Part shown: positions 1 to 13,189 of the stretch, one piece after another | Position numbering within the stretch: the stretch's first letter is position 1 | Layout: each line of letters opens with the position of its first letter | Origin: Cryptomeria japonica | Lineage: Eukaryota > Streptophyta > Pinopsida > Cupressales > Cupressaceae | DNA length: 64,000 nt | Reading direction: 5' to 3' | Assembly (NCBI RefSeq): GCF_030272615.1 | Contig: NC_081408.1 | Coordinates: 203,464,191-203,528,190, forward strand | Notes under the pieces: generated by a model | What the model saw: only the letters and a program-made list of their open reading frames with translations | The model's database searches: none | What the model was told of the DNA's origin: nothing | Translations under genes and position numbers: made by a program

Positions 1-1079
1 TGAAATTATTATGTGGAACAATGATATTATATATGAAAATTTCATTTGTGGATTGAATCGGATCCATTCTCCTAGCATTAGGGCCAATTGAGTAATTGAA
101 CAGATGTATTGGAAATGCATTGTTTCCATGATTTATTTGTGTGAATGTAAAAAGAAAAAAACTTAACCAAAAACAAATCACAGTAAATGTTATTTCCTAT
201 GCAATGCGTAATATTTTATATTATTTTTAAATTCGATATATATATATATATAAATTTTAATTTGTAATTTGTAATTTATAAATTTATAATTTTGAATTTG
301 TAATTTTTATTCCGAATATGGTGTTAGATGAAATTCGATTTTAAAAAGAATTATTAGTTTAGTAATTAATATATAAATATATTTATACTATGTATTTTGA
401 ATTTACTATATGAAGAAAATGTTAATTATTGATTTAATGTAAATAGAAATTAGTTGTGAAAGTGGAATTTACATTGTTAACCATCAATTACATTTAGTCA
501 ATATGACTTTGAATTGGAAAGATTATTTTGATTTTAAATATTGAATTTAGTTTTCAAAAGTATGTTAAATGTTAATTTTCATTATTGTGAAATTCGAAAT
601 TCAAGTGATCTTTGTTATAGCCAAATTGGCTTTAATTGAAAATATTTTATATTTGTCTTTAAATGATGGTTTATTTAGGCTTCAAGTTGTTATTCTTTTT
701 AAGTTGTATGGTTTACAATTGAATATTGAAAAATTTTATTTGAGTGTATGTTTACTTGGATCGTCTTCATGCTATTCCATATTGTGGTGTGCTTTTCATG
801 AGAGAGTCAGTTATTGAATAGTTGCAGTTAGATGATATTGGTCTTTAGTATTTTATGTGTGGTTGTTATGATTCCTTAACATGGATGATTTAGAGTGCAA
901 GTGTATTCATTTGAGTTTTACTCTACTTGTTGGATTTTTGGTGTCAATTTGTAACAGTCATTATCATGTCATGATGGCATGTTGTTGAATGTAAGTTCAT
1001 TGTGCAAGTTGATTGGGTTAAATTTTGGTTGTGGTCATACTTGCCTTATTGTACTTTTGGTCTTTTTTTGTGGATAGAC
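1..1079. other. AT-rich non-coding DNA, nothing recognised
   Basis: I see no gene or mobile-element domain here. The stretch is very AT-rich with a short TA microsatellite at about 236-252. The only ORF of any size (569-817) has no recognisable motif and the composition expected of chance reading of T-rich DNA. Confidence 0.6.
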
Positions 1080-2014
1080 CATTGTTCGTTTCACACCTCC
1101 AATTGATTTAACTTTGGCAGAAGGTTTGCTTATTCAAGTTGTCCTTCAATTTTGTTTTTTGAACTCCTTATGTTGGTTGGCTTTTGTTATTTGCCTTGGG
1201 GTTCTTCAAAGCTTGTGTAGTGTCATAAGGATGAGTAGCTTTCGAGTGGGGACCATGCCCAAAGAGGTAGTAGGATAACCCATCGAAAGTTGAGTGACAA
1301 GTGATAACTTAATTTTAAAATGGGGGGTTGGGTTCTACAAACACTAATCAAGATAAATTGTGCCCCGCTCATGGTTGAGTGCTAGTACACACTCAGGATG
1401 TAGTGGAAAGGCCTGGAATGTAAAACCAACTACCTTGTCTTCATGAAAGGTTTGTTGGGTACCACATGAGACATATATGGGGGCTAGAGGTTCAGGAGAG
1501 GCTACTAAGGTAACCCAGGATGGGGGCTAGGGCCTATGGAGGCTTGCCAGAGTCCATACTAGCTATGTGATGACACTCTTCCCCTATGTTCACTAGTGCG
1601 TAGTCACATGTTGCCTTTACTTGGAGCACTCTTGCGAGAGTCATGCTTATATGCTTATGTCTTGTGTGAGTACCTAATGTACATGTGAGACCATCTGATG
1701 CTTTGTTGTGGCTTGTTTGAGGGCCTTAGTACTATCTCCTATTTTGATCATGCCTTCTTGCGATGGATTAGCCTTGCAGGTGCTCCAGTTGTTATTTTGT
1801 ATTTACTTTATTCCATGTTTCAGATGGATCCTTTTATTCTTCTTGGATCATTCACGCATCTCTTGGACCCTATCTGGTCATATGTATCATTTGTTTATGT
1901 ATGCCTTGATGACAAGTTGTAATTGATGTAAACTTTATGTAGTTTTCATATTTTATTTATTAGAATGGTCTGGCACTTAAAGTGGACCCAAAGTTGTAGC
2001 CCACAAGGGGTGAA

Positions 2015-2025
2015 CTCTGATATCA
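2015..2025 (-). promoter_or_regulatory. Primer-binding site, Met-tRNA type (degenerate)
   Basis: The plus strand reads CTCTGATATCA. This is close to the 3' end of the plant Met tRNA (CTCTGATACCA), and it lies 5 bp from an LTR edge, where a minus-strand element should carry its primer site. Confidence 0.45.
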
Positions 2026-2030
2026 ATTGG

Positions 2031-2536
2031 TGTTGTATGGTGTATGTGTTCATCTGGTTCCTTTTAATTTTGGATGTATGAATAGTATTATAGTTAAAAT
2101 GTATAATGTAATTTAGGTGATATTAATCTTAATTGGATGTATGAAGTTATAAATACAATGTGGTAATATGGATTATGATGAATGTAGCTTTAGTGATGTA
2201 ATGAAACTAATGGTAGTTGTATATATTCAATCATGCTTAGTTTAATCTCTTATGGAATTTAATTGCTATGTTCATGTGGTAAGCAATCTATCATGATTAG
2301 GTTTAATCAATCTCATTGTTAATTGGATTAATACACCTTATGTTCATTGGATTAATCGAGTAATCCTCATTGGAAACCCTTTAGGTGATTAGTTAAGTCT
2401 TCCGCTTGTGCAAATTTTATTGCAATGTTTAACTTATTGCACCTTAAAGTATATTAATGTTTTAAAAAAAATTTATTTGCACTCTTTTTGAGTGTTTGTA
2501 GTTGTTTCCTTTAGGGCATCTTGATGGGGTATTACA
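2031..2536 (-). repeat. LTR, single copy in the window
   Basis: A 506-bp unit bounded by TGTTGTATGG on the left and GGTATTACA on the right, so it has the usual TG...CA ends on both strands. It directly abuts the Met-tRNA-like primer site. No matching partner was found, so the assignment rests on the ends and the primer site only. Confidence 0.45.
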
Positions 2537-5500
2537 GATTCAAAATAGCATAAAACTACATCTACAATCTATTAACTCTTAATTTTGACTTGTAATAAAT
2601 TTGTATGAATTACAATTTCTATGAACATCATTAGAGAACCTATTGAATTGTTTTGATTAAAGGCAAAAAATAGTTTTATAGGGACCAAAAACCCAAAGTC
2701 AACAAAATAGAAACAAAAATAGTCTTAAACAAAAACCATCCAGGACCCAAGATAAAAACACCTATGCAAACCAACCCACAAAAAACCCATGACATAGCAG
2801 CCCTAGAAAACAACAACCAGGATCTAAACAGAACTCCTAAACAACAAAACTACATCATTTTGACCAATTTATCATTCTTCTAAATGATATCTTCATTGAT
2901 ATTCTTAACTTTCTTAATCATGTTGTCAATAGGGGTCATATCCTTGTCCTTGTTGCGGAGCCTCATCGTTGGTCCAGGCAAGGACTTCTCATTCACATCC
3001 AAACCCACATCCACATCCTCCAAGAGAGCCCTATGTTTCTTATGGGTACCTGCATCCACAACCTTAGCTTTCTTGACCATCTTAGTGCTACTAATGAGGG
3101 AATTGCCCTAAGAAATAGCATGAAGAACTTTGGCCTACTGATTAAGTCTATAAAGACCATCTTTGATATTTCCCATAGTGGACTTACTCACCTCCACTAC
3201 CACACTCAAACTTAAAAATCTCCTAAATAATATTTTTTAATAAATTATATTTTTAGTTTAGATTAAAAAATTTAAGATAAACTACATTAACATGCATCTA
3301 TCTAATTATGTATATAGAAAGACAAATATTGAAGAGGAAACTTTAAATAAATAAGGTCGTGTATAAACTAAACACAAACTTGGGTAAATGAATATATTAA
3401 ATATACAGATACAAGTATAACTTGTTTAAAAATAGTATGATTCTTTTGAACTAGTCAAATTCACATGAATCTTTATCTTAATGATATATACTTTTAGATT
3501 AATGACCCAAAATAATCCTGGACAATCCACTTGTTTCCAGAAGAATAAATTGTTCTTGAAATTGTTGTCCTAGTATGTATATAAAATATTCTCTTCCAAT
3601 TGTAAATTTGATTTGTATAAAAAATATTATGATTAGTTTGACCAACCTAATTTCACACGAATTTGTATGTTAATCATATATTTTTAGCTTACAGTTCATG
3701 CTGTTCTTTTTGCCCCGTAGCCTGGTGTATATAAAATCTATGCTTAGTCCTTCATCATATGTACTGTCATAGGAGATTTTTGTGAGGCCTTTAAGTTAAG
3801 TTATGGTGTGAGATCAAGGGCCGTCTTTGTAATTTTCTGATAGTTAGGCATGATTGACACGGTATGACTTGACAGTATATATATTGTAATGGTTTACTTT
3901 TTATATTCAATATAAAAAAACATATATTTTTATATTATGAATCCAAAAATCTTGGACGGCAATCGACTTGTATAAAGATGGGTAAATTGTTCCTGAAATT
4001 CTTTCTTAGAACATGGATAAAAAATTATCTCGCATATGTTAAGTTGCAGTACAATGATATGATTATATTTCTAGTTCAAAAATTTCATGATATTTTACCC
4101 TTAACACAATACTTAGTCTTTATAAGTATTTAGTATTTTCATTTAAGTGAGGAATAAATTTATGTTTCAAATGTTTTCAAGTTCATTTGTTTCTTTTTAT
4201 ATTCTCATTAAACCATTTGCTAGTTAGATCCTTGCATTAGTTAAAAAAATATGGATTCCAAAATATTTGGAAATCTATTTAGGTGAGTAAAAATTTACAT
4301 TAGACTTCTCTTTACATAAGCTAGATAAAGTATTTTGAAATGTAGATTATATTAGATTAAGTATTGATTTGTTAATTAGATTAGATGGATTATAGTGTGA
4401 GATTCAATTAAGAGGTTGCTTGTATTTTTTTAGATTCTAGTGGGTTTTGTATTTCTATAAATAATTAGAATAATGAATGATTTAACATAAAATATTTAGA
4501 GTTCACTTTCTTATTTTACATTTCTTCTAACTTATCTTCTTATTTTGTGGAATACAATTTTGAATTCAATTAAAGACCTTATATTTCATTATATTTTTTA
4601 TGTTTTAATATAATTAGAAAGGTGAACTATTATGAAGGACCAAAACACATAATTAATTGATAAAAAATATATTAAAAAAGACTTCAAATATTTCATAGTA
4701 AACAATTAAAATATTTATCTAAAAAATCTCAAGAAAAGATAGTAATAAATTATAAGAGATCCAAAATGGGTTACTAAAAGCCTATCTATATGTATGTATG
4801 CTCTATAATTTGACTTTGCTCATTTGATAATTGAAGCATAGCTCATTTCAAAAAAACAAATTTACCTTAACTTGCTGAGATGCGTTTCTTGAATTGAAAT
4901 ATAATTCTTCAAAATCTACTTCGATTGTGGATCTATAAGAACATTTAGATGCCTTAATCAAATTCTAAGCATTGATATTATGTCAAGGACTCTATCAAAT
5001 ATGAGTCTCTTGCTATTACTTGATTAAGACATTTTAATTTTGTAGAAATCTTAGCAAATCAAATAAAAAAATGAGAGTTTGTCTTACACAAGAATTTAAA
5101 AATGCAAAATTCATTTTATAATTGTTTAATTGATCATGAAATTGAGGCAAACTCAATAAAGCGAAATAGAGATGACATGTATCATGATTTGATTCATTTA
5201 GTTTCTCTTGGTTTTCAAACTTCTTGACTACTAAATTTTTTGAACCTATCAGTTTTCTTTATATCTATCTTCCCTAGAGAAAATTTACTTCCATAAACTT
5301 GTACTTGATCATGTCATTCCAAAATTTATAAAAAGATAGTGTTGAAAGATCTAATATAACTCTGAAAATACATAATAAAATATATGTAATAGAATATATT
5401 CAAAAAAAAAAATTATATTTAATAGACTTTTTTAACAAATCTACAATTCTTAATGACAAATAAATGATTTAATCAATCACCATTATAAATTTCTAGCTTA

Positions 5501-5629
5501 ATAAAAATAAATCAAAGTACTTATATAAGTAATCAATTGACTAACTACAGTACACGAATTATGTAAAAACAAATCTTAAAAGAAAGATAGGACACTTATC
5601 AACATAGACGCTTTCAAAAGGAGCATATT
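2537..5629. other. AT-rich intergenic DNA with no recognised gene
   Basis: About 3 kb of AT-rich sequence. A minus-strand ORF at 3080-2880 gives a 66-residue charged peptide (Lys/Asp-rich, for example KNKDKDM-like stretches). It matches no family I know and may be the tail of a decayed mobile-element ORF. The remainder shows no motif, repeat or splice pattern I can support. Confidence 0.5.
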
Positions 5630-5926
5630 TTATATTCTCATATAGAGTAGTCGTTTTCTTTTAAACTTGTGATAGCCGCCATCCCATTGATAACAGGAAA
5701 GTAAATATGAATAGGATCTTTGGGTCTGGTTCAAGGAACCCACGACTAAAATGGTATAGAATAATTCAGATATCATTAATATTCCTTCAAACTTATCTTC
5801 TTTTCTTCTTTTTTGTACGTAAAAAACATAGGCTTGACCGAAGAGGACTGAATGCAGATATGAATGGTCAGTTGCATTTGATTCCGGGTTATCTGTTGCC
5901 CATCTGACCAAATTGATACTCTTCAA
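5630..5926 (-). pseudogene. Unidentified coding-like fragment
   Basis: A 98-codon open frame, less AT-rich than its surroundings. The peptide begins MKSINLVRWATDNPESNATD and ends in a basic KFKRKRLLYMRI tail. I do not recognise a domain. The first third looks like real protein (LVRWATDN, HSYLHSVLFGQ) and could be a gene fragment or exon captured in intergenic DNA; the later part could be intron read-through. There is no neighbouring exon I can join to it. Confidence 0.2.
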
Positions 5927-6089
5927 TCCTTAGATCATGTATCAGGAAAAAGATGAACGCTGTCATTGATTAATTCAGATTGTCTATGATTGAGGAAGAC
6001 ACTTTTGTATGAGAAAATAAATTAATTTATACAAATCATCATTAGGTTAAGTAATAAATATTGATAATTAATGAGTATATATTAATTAA

Positions 6090-6295
6090 AAATTAAATTA
6101 GTTATGTCAATAAATAAATATTAATAAATGTAAGTATTTAATTAGATAATTGACGATAAAACTATGAGATAAAATTTATTTTCTATTAATTAAATTTGTT
6201 ATGTCAATAAATAAATATTAATAAATGTAATAGTATTTAATTAGATAATTGACCATAAAATTATGAGGTAAAATTGATTTGCTATTGTTTATAAT
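6090..6295. repeat. Tandem duplication, 97-bp unit, two copies
   Basis: The segment beginning GTTATGTCAATAAATAAAT at 6101 recurs at 6198, and the following bases match with few differences, including TTTAATTAGATAATTGA. Two copies, AT-rich, with no coding content. Confidence 0.75.
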
Positions 6296-6679
6296 TTTTT
6301 TGCTTTTGATATGATCATTAGAAAGTAATTAAAAATCACATGGCATTGAAAACCCTAATGTGTTGTGAGTTTGATGTTGACTCTCATAGATTTGAATAGT
6401 AAGATATGGTTTTGGAGTGGAATAAAAAATGTCCTCTCCAATCTATGATATCTTATCTATGATGTCTAATAAGTTTGTAAGGATTTAGTTTATAAAGATA
6501 TTGTTAAGGAGTTTCTAGAATTTTCAAGGGTCAAATTGCCTAAGATTACTTGTCTTGATGGATTGGATTTTTAATTTGAATAGGAATATTTAAGACAACA
6601 TTCATCGATATACAAATTACCTAATATTTGAATTCTCTCATGATGGCTTTTCATTCTCTCTTCAATTAAAAAATTCACT

Positions 6680-7870
6680 TCCCCCTTGGCTCCCTTGATT
6701 GTAATGGCAACCCTTCTTGCAACTTTGTTATATATATCGCATTTTTAGGTAAATGTGCGGGCTTGTCTGGTGTGCCTAAATTGGCCAAGGCTAGTGCTCT
6801 CACTAATTCAATGGCTCCTATGGTTGTTATGTCATGTCAAGCTACAGCTCACTACTTAAAGCCTCCTTTGTAGACTTGTTGCATACCCCTCTGCTAGTGG
6901 TCCTCTTACAATTAGGGGTGCAGCCCAAAAATTCCTCCCTTGTGCCTCCACAACCCATGTGATGGTTCACGTTCAAGAGGTGCTTTACTATTATCCATTC
7001 CTTTAAGACAATAGAGTTGTTTTGCAGATTTATCTACTTGTGGCTAATGTTGTCGAACTCATGTAGATGGACTTTAGAGTAATAAAATAATGTGGTAGAT
7101 GGTAACATTAAGATCTATCATTGTGTTCATGATTTATTTCTTATATGTTGTGCCTCCTTGGAAGACCATGACATTGTTCTAGTTAAGGTTAACTTTTAAC
7201 CCCCTTAATTCTTGGATGACCTCCTTGAACTTGTTAAAGGAATCTATTGATGTTTCCCCTATTTGGGTAGAAATTTTGTATCTTCCCCTACACTATTTAT
7301 GTAAATTATCTTATGAAGCTATTGGTAATGTGAGTAGGTTGTTTCCTTAAGGTGGACCTTGATACAAATAAATTTTCTCGTACATCCTATGCTTGTATCC
7401 TTGTTGATATTGATTTGACAAAGGCATTTATGGGTTAGATTTTTCTATGAATGATTGGGAATCCTTAGACTGAGATGATTAATTACGAGGGAATTATTTT
7501 TCACTATAGACATTGTTTCACTAAAGGAGATTTGGCCTTTATACTTCCCCACGACTCTCATTTTAGGTCTTTTTAAACCAAGCTGAAGAATACTCTTTTG
7601 AGCCATCTTATGGTCTTCCATCACATTTTAGATGATGGATGATCCCATTGAACTGATGCATCCTTCCTACCAATTCGACTAGTCCAATTACCTTGCATGT
7701 TGTTTCCCTTGTGACTTTAGAAGCTCTCCTCTTCCTTTGGTTGTTTCAAACACTCAATATCCACTATGAAAATTTTATCCCTCCAAAATTAGCTCTTATT
7801 CGGGTTGAGATTATTTCATTTGGTCAGAGGGAGGCTCCTCTCATGCTCATTTTTCTCTCATGATGATTCT
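6680..7870 (+). pseudogene. LINE ORF1 fragment (DUF4283-type nucleic-acid-binding protein), decayed
   Basis: Broken reading frames encode pieces typical of plant L1-type LINE ORF1. One is a segment with PIWVEILYLPLHYL followed by YEAIGN (about 7,250-7,340), which matches the conserved WVRLPxLPLxxW...AIGN pattern of DUF4283 proteins. Another, about 7,395-7,545, has VDIDLTKAFMG and NYEGIIFHYRHCFTKGDLA, the ID-L and zinc-knuckle-proximal YExxPxxCxxCxxxGH region. Stops and frameshifts are frequent and no ORF2 follows. In a live LINE this protein binds the RNA; here it is a fossil. Confidence 0.6.
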
Positions 7871-9586
7871 CGACATGTAATAAGAAAATTAAGTCACTTA
7901 AACTATAATTCATATTATTCTGAAGACAACATAAAAATATGTAAAATTTTCTATTCAAATTTAAAATGACATGGATATGAAAATGTTCTTAAAGTCAAAT
8001 ATTATTTACTTAAATCAATTGATAATGTATATGTAACAACAAATCTACCATTAAGTTTACAACTCTAATCCAAAACATCCAATATATTTTGTCATAGGAA
8101 GTGGACTTAATGGCCTTACATATACCCGCACTCATTTTGAACATAATCTATTATCAAGAGTTCCTTCCAATTGAGCATTCAATAAAGAATATTGAGGGTA
8201 ATTGAGGATAAACCTACATATAAGAATTCAATCATTCAAGTTCAACAATCATGATCATGCAATGTGTTCATCCATGATGAAGGTGTGCATTAACTCCCAT
8301 CAGTGTACATGAAGCATTTTGTTAGGCTTCACGGCAGGAGGTTCATATAAAAGGTATCATTTATCAATTCAAGGATTTCCTAGAGGTTTTAAACCTCTTC
8401 CCTAAAAGGGGTAAGATCTCTTTCATCTAGGATTGCTATAGTGGAGGTGGAAACACCAACACATGGTTTGACATAGGCAAGCCCCTATGCAACACAAATA
8501 TTTTTCCATCTTTATGTGCAACTTAAAGATTTAAGAGTTGAAAGTCATAAAATTGGATAGAGAAGACCAAGACATATAAGTGTAAACTTTGAATAGGTGA
8601 AAACCTTAGAACTATTTTGATTTCCACTCCTAACTAACATTTTTTTGTTAAATTTTGGTGGGAATGATCTATAAGCCATTCTAATTTATAATCCAAAGTT
8701 TTAGTTGATGGAAGCACTTCTAGTTCGACGGTGCCTAGTACACTGGCCAATACTTTCATCTCCAAATTTAGTAATAGGTTCCTTTCTACAGTTTGTTTAA
8801 ATATCTACCCTTTTGTGCTAGCTTTATATTTTGTATATGTCTATTTATGCTAAATATTGTCAGGTTTGCCTCATTTTACCAAGTTCTTGCATCTTCATAT
8901 CAAATCAAATCCAATTATATCGAATCAATCAAAAGAGAGCAACTAATCAATAGCTCTCAACTCTCCTTCATGACTAAAGTTGATCCCAATTGATTGTCCC
9001 CATAATGAAATTGTATGAAAATTACAAATGGTTCCTAGTCTGCACTTTTGGGTTAAAGACTACATATTCATACATTTTAGAGACTTATGACATGATTGAG
9101 ACATTTCTGTGTATCTATCCATTTTGTCTCATAATCTTTTTTTCTCTTTTCCTTATGAGAAATATCTCCAAAAAATGTTAAGAGATATAAGAAGTCCAGA
9201 AGTTTTAAACAGTACCACTTTGTTACTACATGTGTGTATTAGGAATATGTCTTGGGGGATATCTTTCATTTAATCAAAGTTCCAATTTTTTTAGCATATT
9301 TGATGAAAATGATAGGAAAAAATTTAGTAGGCTTAATTAAACAAAGATAACCCCTAATTTGATGATATGCTACACTCTCATCTATATTTTTCTTTCATGG
9401 AATTTGGTCTTTTGCTCTGGGCTCTCTTTCGTGTTTTGTGTTGGTGATATTTTCTTTAGTTTTACTCTCAAATTTTTCGTATTGGGAATATGTTCTTCAA
9501 TTTTGTCTAAGTTGTACTTGCAAATAGGAGTAGAGGCCACCTAAATAGGAGAAACACCAACTAAAGAGATAGGGAATACTTGGGTA
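7871..9586. other. AT-rich DNA, no gene recognised
   Basis: Several short hydrophobic ORFs (8793-8993, 8990-9181, 9359-9544) arise from T-rich sequence and have no domain. Nothing else is supportable. Confidence 0.5.
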
Positions 9587-9591
9587 GGGGC

Positions 9592-9940
9592 TATTAGAAT
9601 GATTTCTCAACCCACAACTCTAAAGATCACTTGCAATCAAACACCTGCCATGAAACAAGAGAGAAGTAAATATCTAGGAAGGCCAAAAGATTGTTGATCC
9701 AAAAAGATAAATCATATTGATTATCTGATGATTGAATGAATAGTTACAAAGGGACCAATCCTTAAAAAAGGAGATAAAAAAAACGTAATGCATCCCTAAA
9801 GGGATAAAGTGTATTTAATAATATGAATAATTATTAAATACCTTCAATATTATTAAATGCCTAAGTTTAGCTTAAGTGTAGAGGATAATAGACTAATCAT
9901 TAAATTAATAATTATTAGCTAATACATGAGAACTCTAACA
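9592..9940 (-). repeat. 3' LTR of the non-coding copia-type element
   Basis: A 349-bp repeat matching 12435-12792 over its whole length, with scattered substitutions and short indels (roughly 10% by eye). Shared stretches include ATCAAACACCTGCCA and ATTAAATGCCTAAGTTTAGC. Confidence 0.85.
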
Positions 9941-9950
9941 CCCCCCCTTA
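9941..9950 (-). promoter_or_regulatory. Polypurine tract of the copia-type element
   Basis: The plus strand reads CCCCCCCTTA directly after the LTR end, giving TAAGGGGGGG on the minus strand immediately upstream of the 3' LTR start TGTTAGAG. This is the position and composition of the second-strand primer. Confidence 0.75.
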
Positions 9951-12422
9951 ATATGAACTTATGAAGTAACTAAATACAAGTAAGGATAAAAATACATGTA
10001 AACAAAATACATGAAAGTAACAATGGGTCCTGACAACTATGCCTGATGAGGTACCCAAGTACAAAAGAGTCTTTGTAAAGTGGAGAAATAGAGAAAACCA
10101 CATAGGAAAAAACTCTACTCCAAAAAGAGGTGAAGACTAGTGAAGGACTGAAGAAGCCTCCACACTAGAGAAAGTTCTAGAAAAGAGGAGCAAAGGATGA
10201 ACATGAAGAACACCACTTAAGCATTAAGCTACAAACACTATCGAAGAATAACTATCAATCTGAAGAACCTCCAATGAAATAGAAGATGACTAGGTAGAGA
10301 AGACTGTAATCTGCATGAGTGTCATCAAGTAACACTACTCGAATCATATGGAAAACAAAGGCAAACAATTGAACTCGAAGATAAAAATGGAAAAAACACC
10401 ATAGTGTGAAGAGTTAATCAATCGAAGATGGAAGGTTTCCTTCAAAAACATGAATGAAAGAGTGTCCATATGGTAAATGATCCATCTCGCTGAAATGCAT
10501 GGGAAACCAGTTGTTGCATTCACCTAGTACATAGGAACAAATACTAAATACATAGCTCACTCCAACGAACCAAGGAAGCATTAGCACCAATAGTAGAATC
10601 CCCCATAATGTTGACAAGGGAGAGGTGATAGGTACACTGAAACTAAATACCAAGAAAAACTGCATGATGAAGAACCGGGAACATCGAGAGTGCAGCAAAA
10701 AGTACAAACACATATAAAGGCCAGTGTAGCAGAAGGAGCACTCATTTGACACACATCATGAGGCTAATGTCGTGGAAGGAACACTCAATTGATAGAGGTA
10801 GATGACAAACAAAGGAAAACATAAAACCCCCATGACACTTTATAATGGAGTGTGAGTACAATAAGGCACCCTAAGCATGCAAGGCATAATAGCACTTTAT
10901 CTCAGTATGTTTGCCAAAAAAAACAAGGTTACAAAATGATGTCTAGAATGACCAAAAGAAGAAGGTAGAAAGGCACCATGAGCACAAAAAAAAATAGTTA
11001 ATTTACCATGCAAAAATCAACTCCCATTCAAACAAAGCATAGCCCAAAGTCAAAAACTGCATGGATCAAACCTCTCGATGCAGCAAGAAATCAACCTTTA
11101 TCCATGTAACAAATCAAACATGCACTGGAAGATCAAACACGCCTAATCTCCTTTCTATGAGCATGCAAGACGTAGTCCCCAAAATGAAAGAGAGAGCTCC
11201 ATCCATGAATATGAATACATAGAATGATCGACCAAAAAAAAAGCTCCCAATAAAGACATGCAAACTGCCTTAAAAATAGAAGCCTCCAAGCAAAGAGCAT
11301 CACCATAGAGCAATGAAACCATCAACTAGCCACCATCCAATCCACAGAAAGTCATGTCGATGGAAATACAAGTCGATGATACCAAAAAATAATTCAGCTC
11401 CAAAAAAAACGATATGGCGACCAAGCCAAAAACAATGAAGTAGCCGATCCAACGGACATGCAAATCGCCCCCCAAAAAAAATATACACTGCCCCACTATG
11501 CATTAGAATGAATCAACAAGTCGACCATTTGGCCGAAAGAAACCACTGGTGTTTGCAAAGAGGTACATGAGAAAAATACCATCGACTGGCTGATAATTTT
11601 ATGGTCGACACAACACAAAATTCACCACCCACAGCTGCTTCGTCAACCCCATAATAGAGTAGCGCTATTTCTGTCGCTAAAGGAGGAGACCGCCCATGCA
11701 TGGTGATACATGCAAAGAAAGCACGACTTGCAATCAAACACTTGAGAGTTGCGTTGAATGAATATTAACTGTGAATGTGAAGAAATGGCATGCATGTGAA
11801 GTTGACACCTAATGTAATAGAGGTCACTTGCCCAAAAATAAATATCTCCACGATCCACCACATACGCATCACGAAGAAAGATTCATGTACAATAGACACC
11901 AAAAAGGTGAGAAGACTCTCCAATGGAAAAGAAATCCAATGTTCATGAAGATCAAGTAAAACTTGGATCGACGTGATGGTAAAACAAAGGCGACGCCTTA
12001 GATTGCAGCCAACCCCCCAGAAAAGGCATCGAGTTATTGTAGTTAAGCCACTCATGCACTAGTCGAACATGCATGTAAAAGATAAAAATAGAACCGCATG
12101 CAAAAGAACAAACCCGTCTATGAGTTCACTTGAAAACAAATAAGCCACTCTATGCATGTATGGGAGAGATCGCGAAGAAATCAAATTAATCTCCACCAAC
12201 AACAAAAGTCGTTGTTACATAGACTCTAAATTATCGCAAGCATGGAGGAGCACTGGAAAAATGGTAAAGACAACGCCACCAACTGAAATCCATCTTCACA
12301 AAAAATCGCCAAGGAGACAATAAACAAGCCAAAGAAATATATGTCCTGGTAATCAAATCGCCGACACCAAAGTCGCTCCAAATAATAGGTTTCTAAAAAA
12401 TTGGACAGGGAATTCCAGATCC

Positions 12423-12434
12423 GCTCTCATATCA
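12423..12434 (-). promoter_or_regulatory. Primer-binding site, Met-tRNA type
   Basis: The plus strand reads GCTCTCATATCA, two mismatches from the Met-tRNA 3' end GCTCTGATACCA, and abuts the right LTR with no gap. Confidence 0.75.
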
Positions 12435-12792
12435 TATTAGAATGATTGATCAACCCACAATTCCAAAGATCATCTGCAATCAAACACCTGCCACGAAATA
12501 AGAGAGAAGCAAATATCTATGGAGGCCAAAAGATTGTTGATCGTGAAAGATAAATCATATTGATTGTCTAATGACTGAATAAATAATTACAAAGGGATCA
12601 ATCCTTATAAAAGGAGATCAAAAAACCTAATGCATCTTTAAAGAAATCCTAAAGGGATAAAGTGTATTTAATAATTAGAATAATAATTAAATACTTACAA
12701 TATTATTAAATGCCTAAGTTTAGCTTAACTGTAGAGGCTAATAACTAATAATTAAATAAATAATTATTAGATAATACATGATAACTCTAATA
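12435..12792 (-). repeat. 5' LTR of the non-coding copia-type element
   Basis: A 358-bp partner of 9592-9940. Its outer end reads CTCTAATA where the left copy has CTCTAACA, a probable C-to-T decay of the terminal CA. Confidence 0.85.
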
Positions 12793-12797
12793 GAGGC

Positions 12798-13189
12798 CAT
12801 AGGAGAGATGAAAGAAATTTTAATAGTCTTGAAGAAAATATAATTATGGAAACAAACATTAAATTTTAGGGCATGCAAACATAATTAAATAAATCTATAT
12901 TGTCTTATAGAACTAGGTTATGTAGCCTATTTTCTTAAAAACGTGTCATATGCATCATAAGTTATTAGCATAGGACCTCAATACCACAGAAGTGCAATGG
13001 AGAGTGGTGAGCTTGAAACTTGAGCATGTCGACTCTAGTAGAAACAATAATTTTCAATGGGACAAAAAAGACTTGTGGGTCCACGCTACCTTGACAATGT
13101 TTACTCCCTAAAAAAATTATTAGTAGAAGTGCCTCTCATAGACGGCCCCCCTAATCATTTATAAATAGAGTTGGAAAATTACACAACTA
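12798..13189. other. No gene or repeat recognised
   Basis: About 390 bp of AT-rich sequence between the copia-type element and a LINE fragment; I see no motif in it. Confidence 0.5.

Larger units (their letters stand above)
1080..2536 (-). mobile_element. 5' end of a truncated LTR retrotransposon (leader, primer site, LTR)
   Basis: Read on the minus strand, the order is LTR (2536-2031), a primer site resembling Met-tRNA (2025-2015, plus strand CTCTGATATCA), then about 950 bp of comparatively GC-rich sequence without coding capacity. The LTR has TGT...ACA ends; its minus-strand start TGTAATACCCC is a common plant LTR beginning. I found no second LTR to the left, so the element is truncated or its partner lies outside the window. 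The left limit given is only where the base composition changes. The family is not identifiable because no protein domain is present. Confidence 0.45.
9592..12792 (-). mobile_element. Non-autonomous copia-type LTR element with no coding capacity
   Basis: A complete 3.2-kb element. The two LTRs (9592-9940 and 12435-12792) begin TATTAGA and end CTCTAACA or CTCTAATA on the plus strand, so on the minus strand they start TGTTAGA. A purine tract lies inside the left LTR and a Met-tRNA primer site inside the right one, which fixes the orientation as minus. Flanks GGGGC (9587-9591) and GAGGC (12793-12797) form a 5-bp target duplication with one mismatch. The 2.5-kb interior contains no gag, protease, RT or integrase; its minus-strand ORFs at 12055-11300 look like chance. 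Such LARD-like elements depend on enzymes supplied by a relative. Confidence 0.8.

Noticed and set aside
1698-1926. Overlapping 74- and 72-codon hydrophobic ORFs
   Set aside because: Two frames of the same T-rich leader sequence; no conserved motif.
11300-12055. Cys/Trp-rich minus-strand ORFs in the copia-type element, possibly a captured gene
   Set aside because: They overlap in several frames, have no domain and look like chance reading; none resembles gag or pol.
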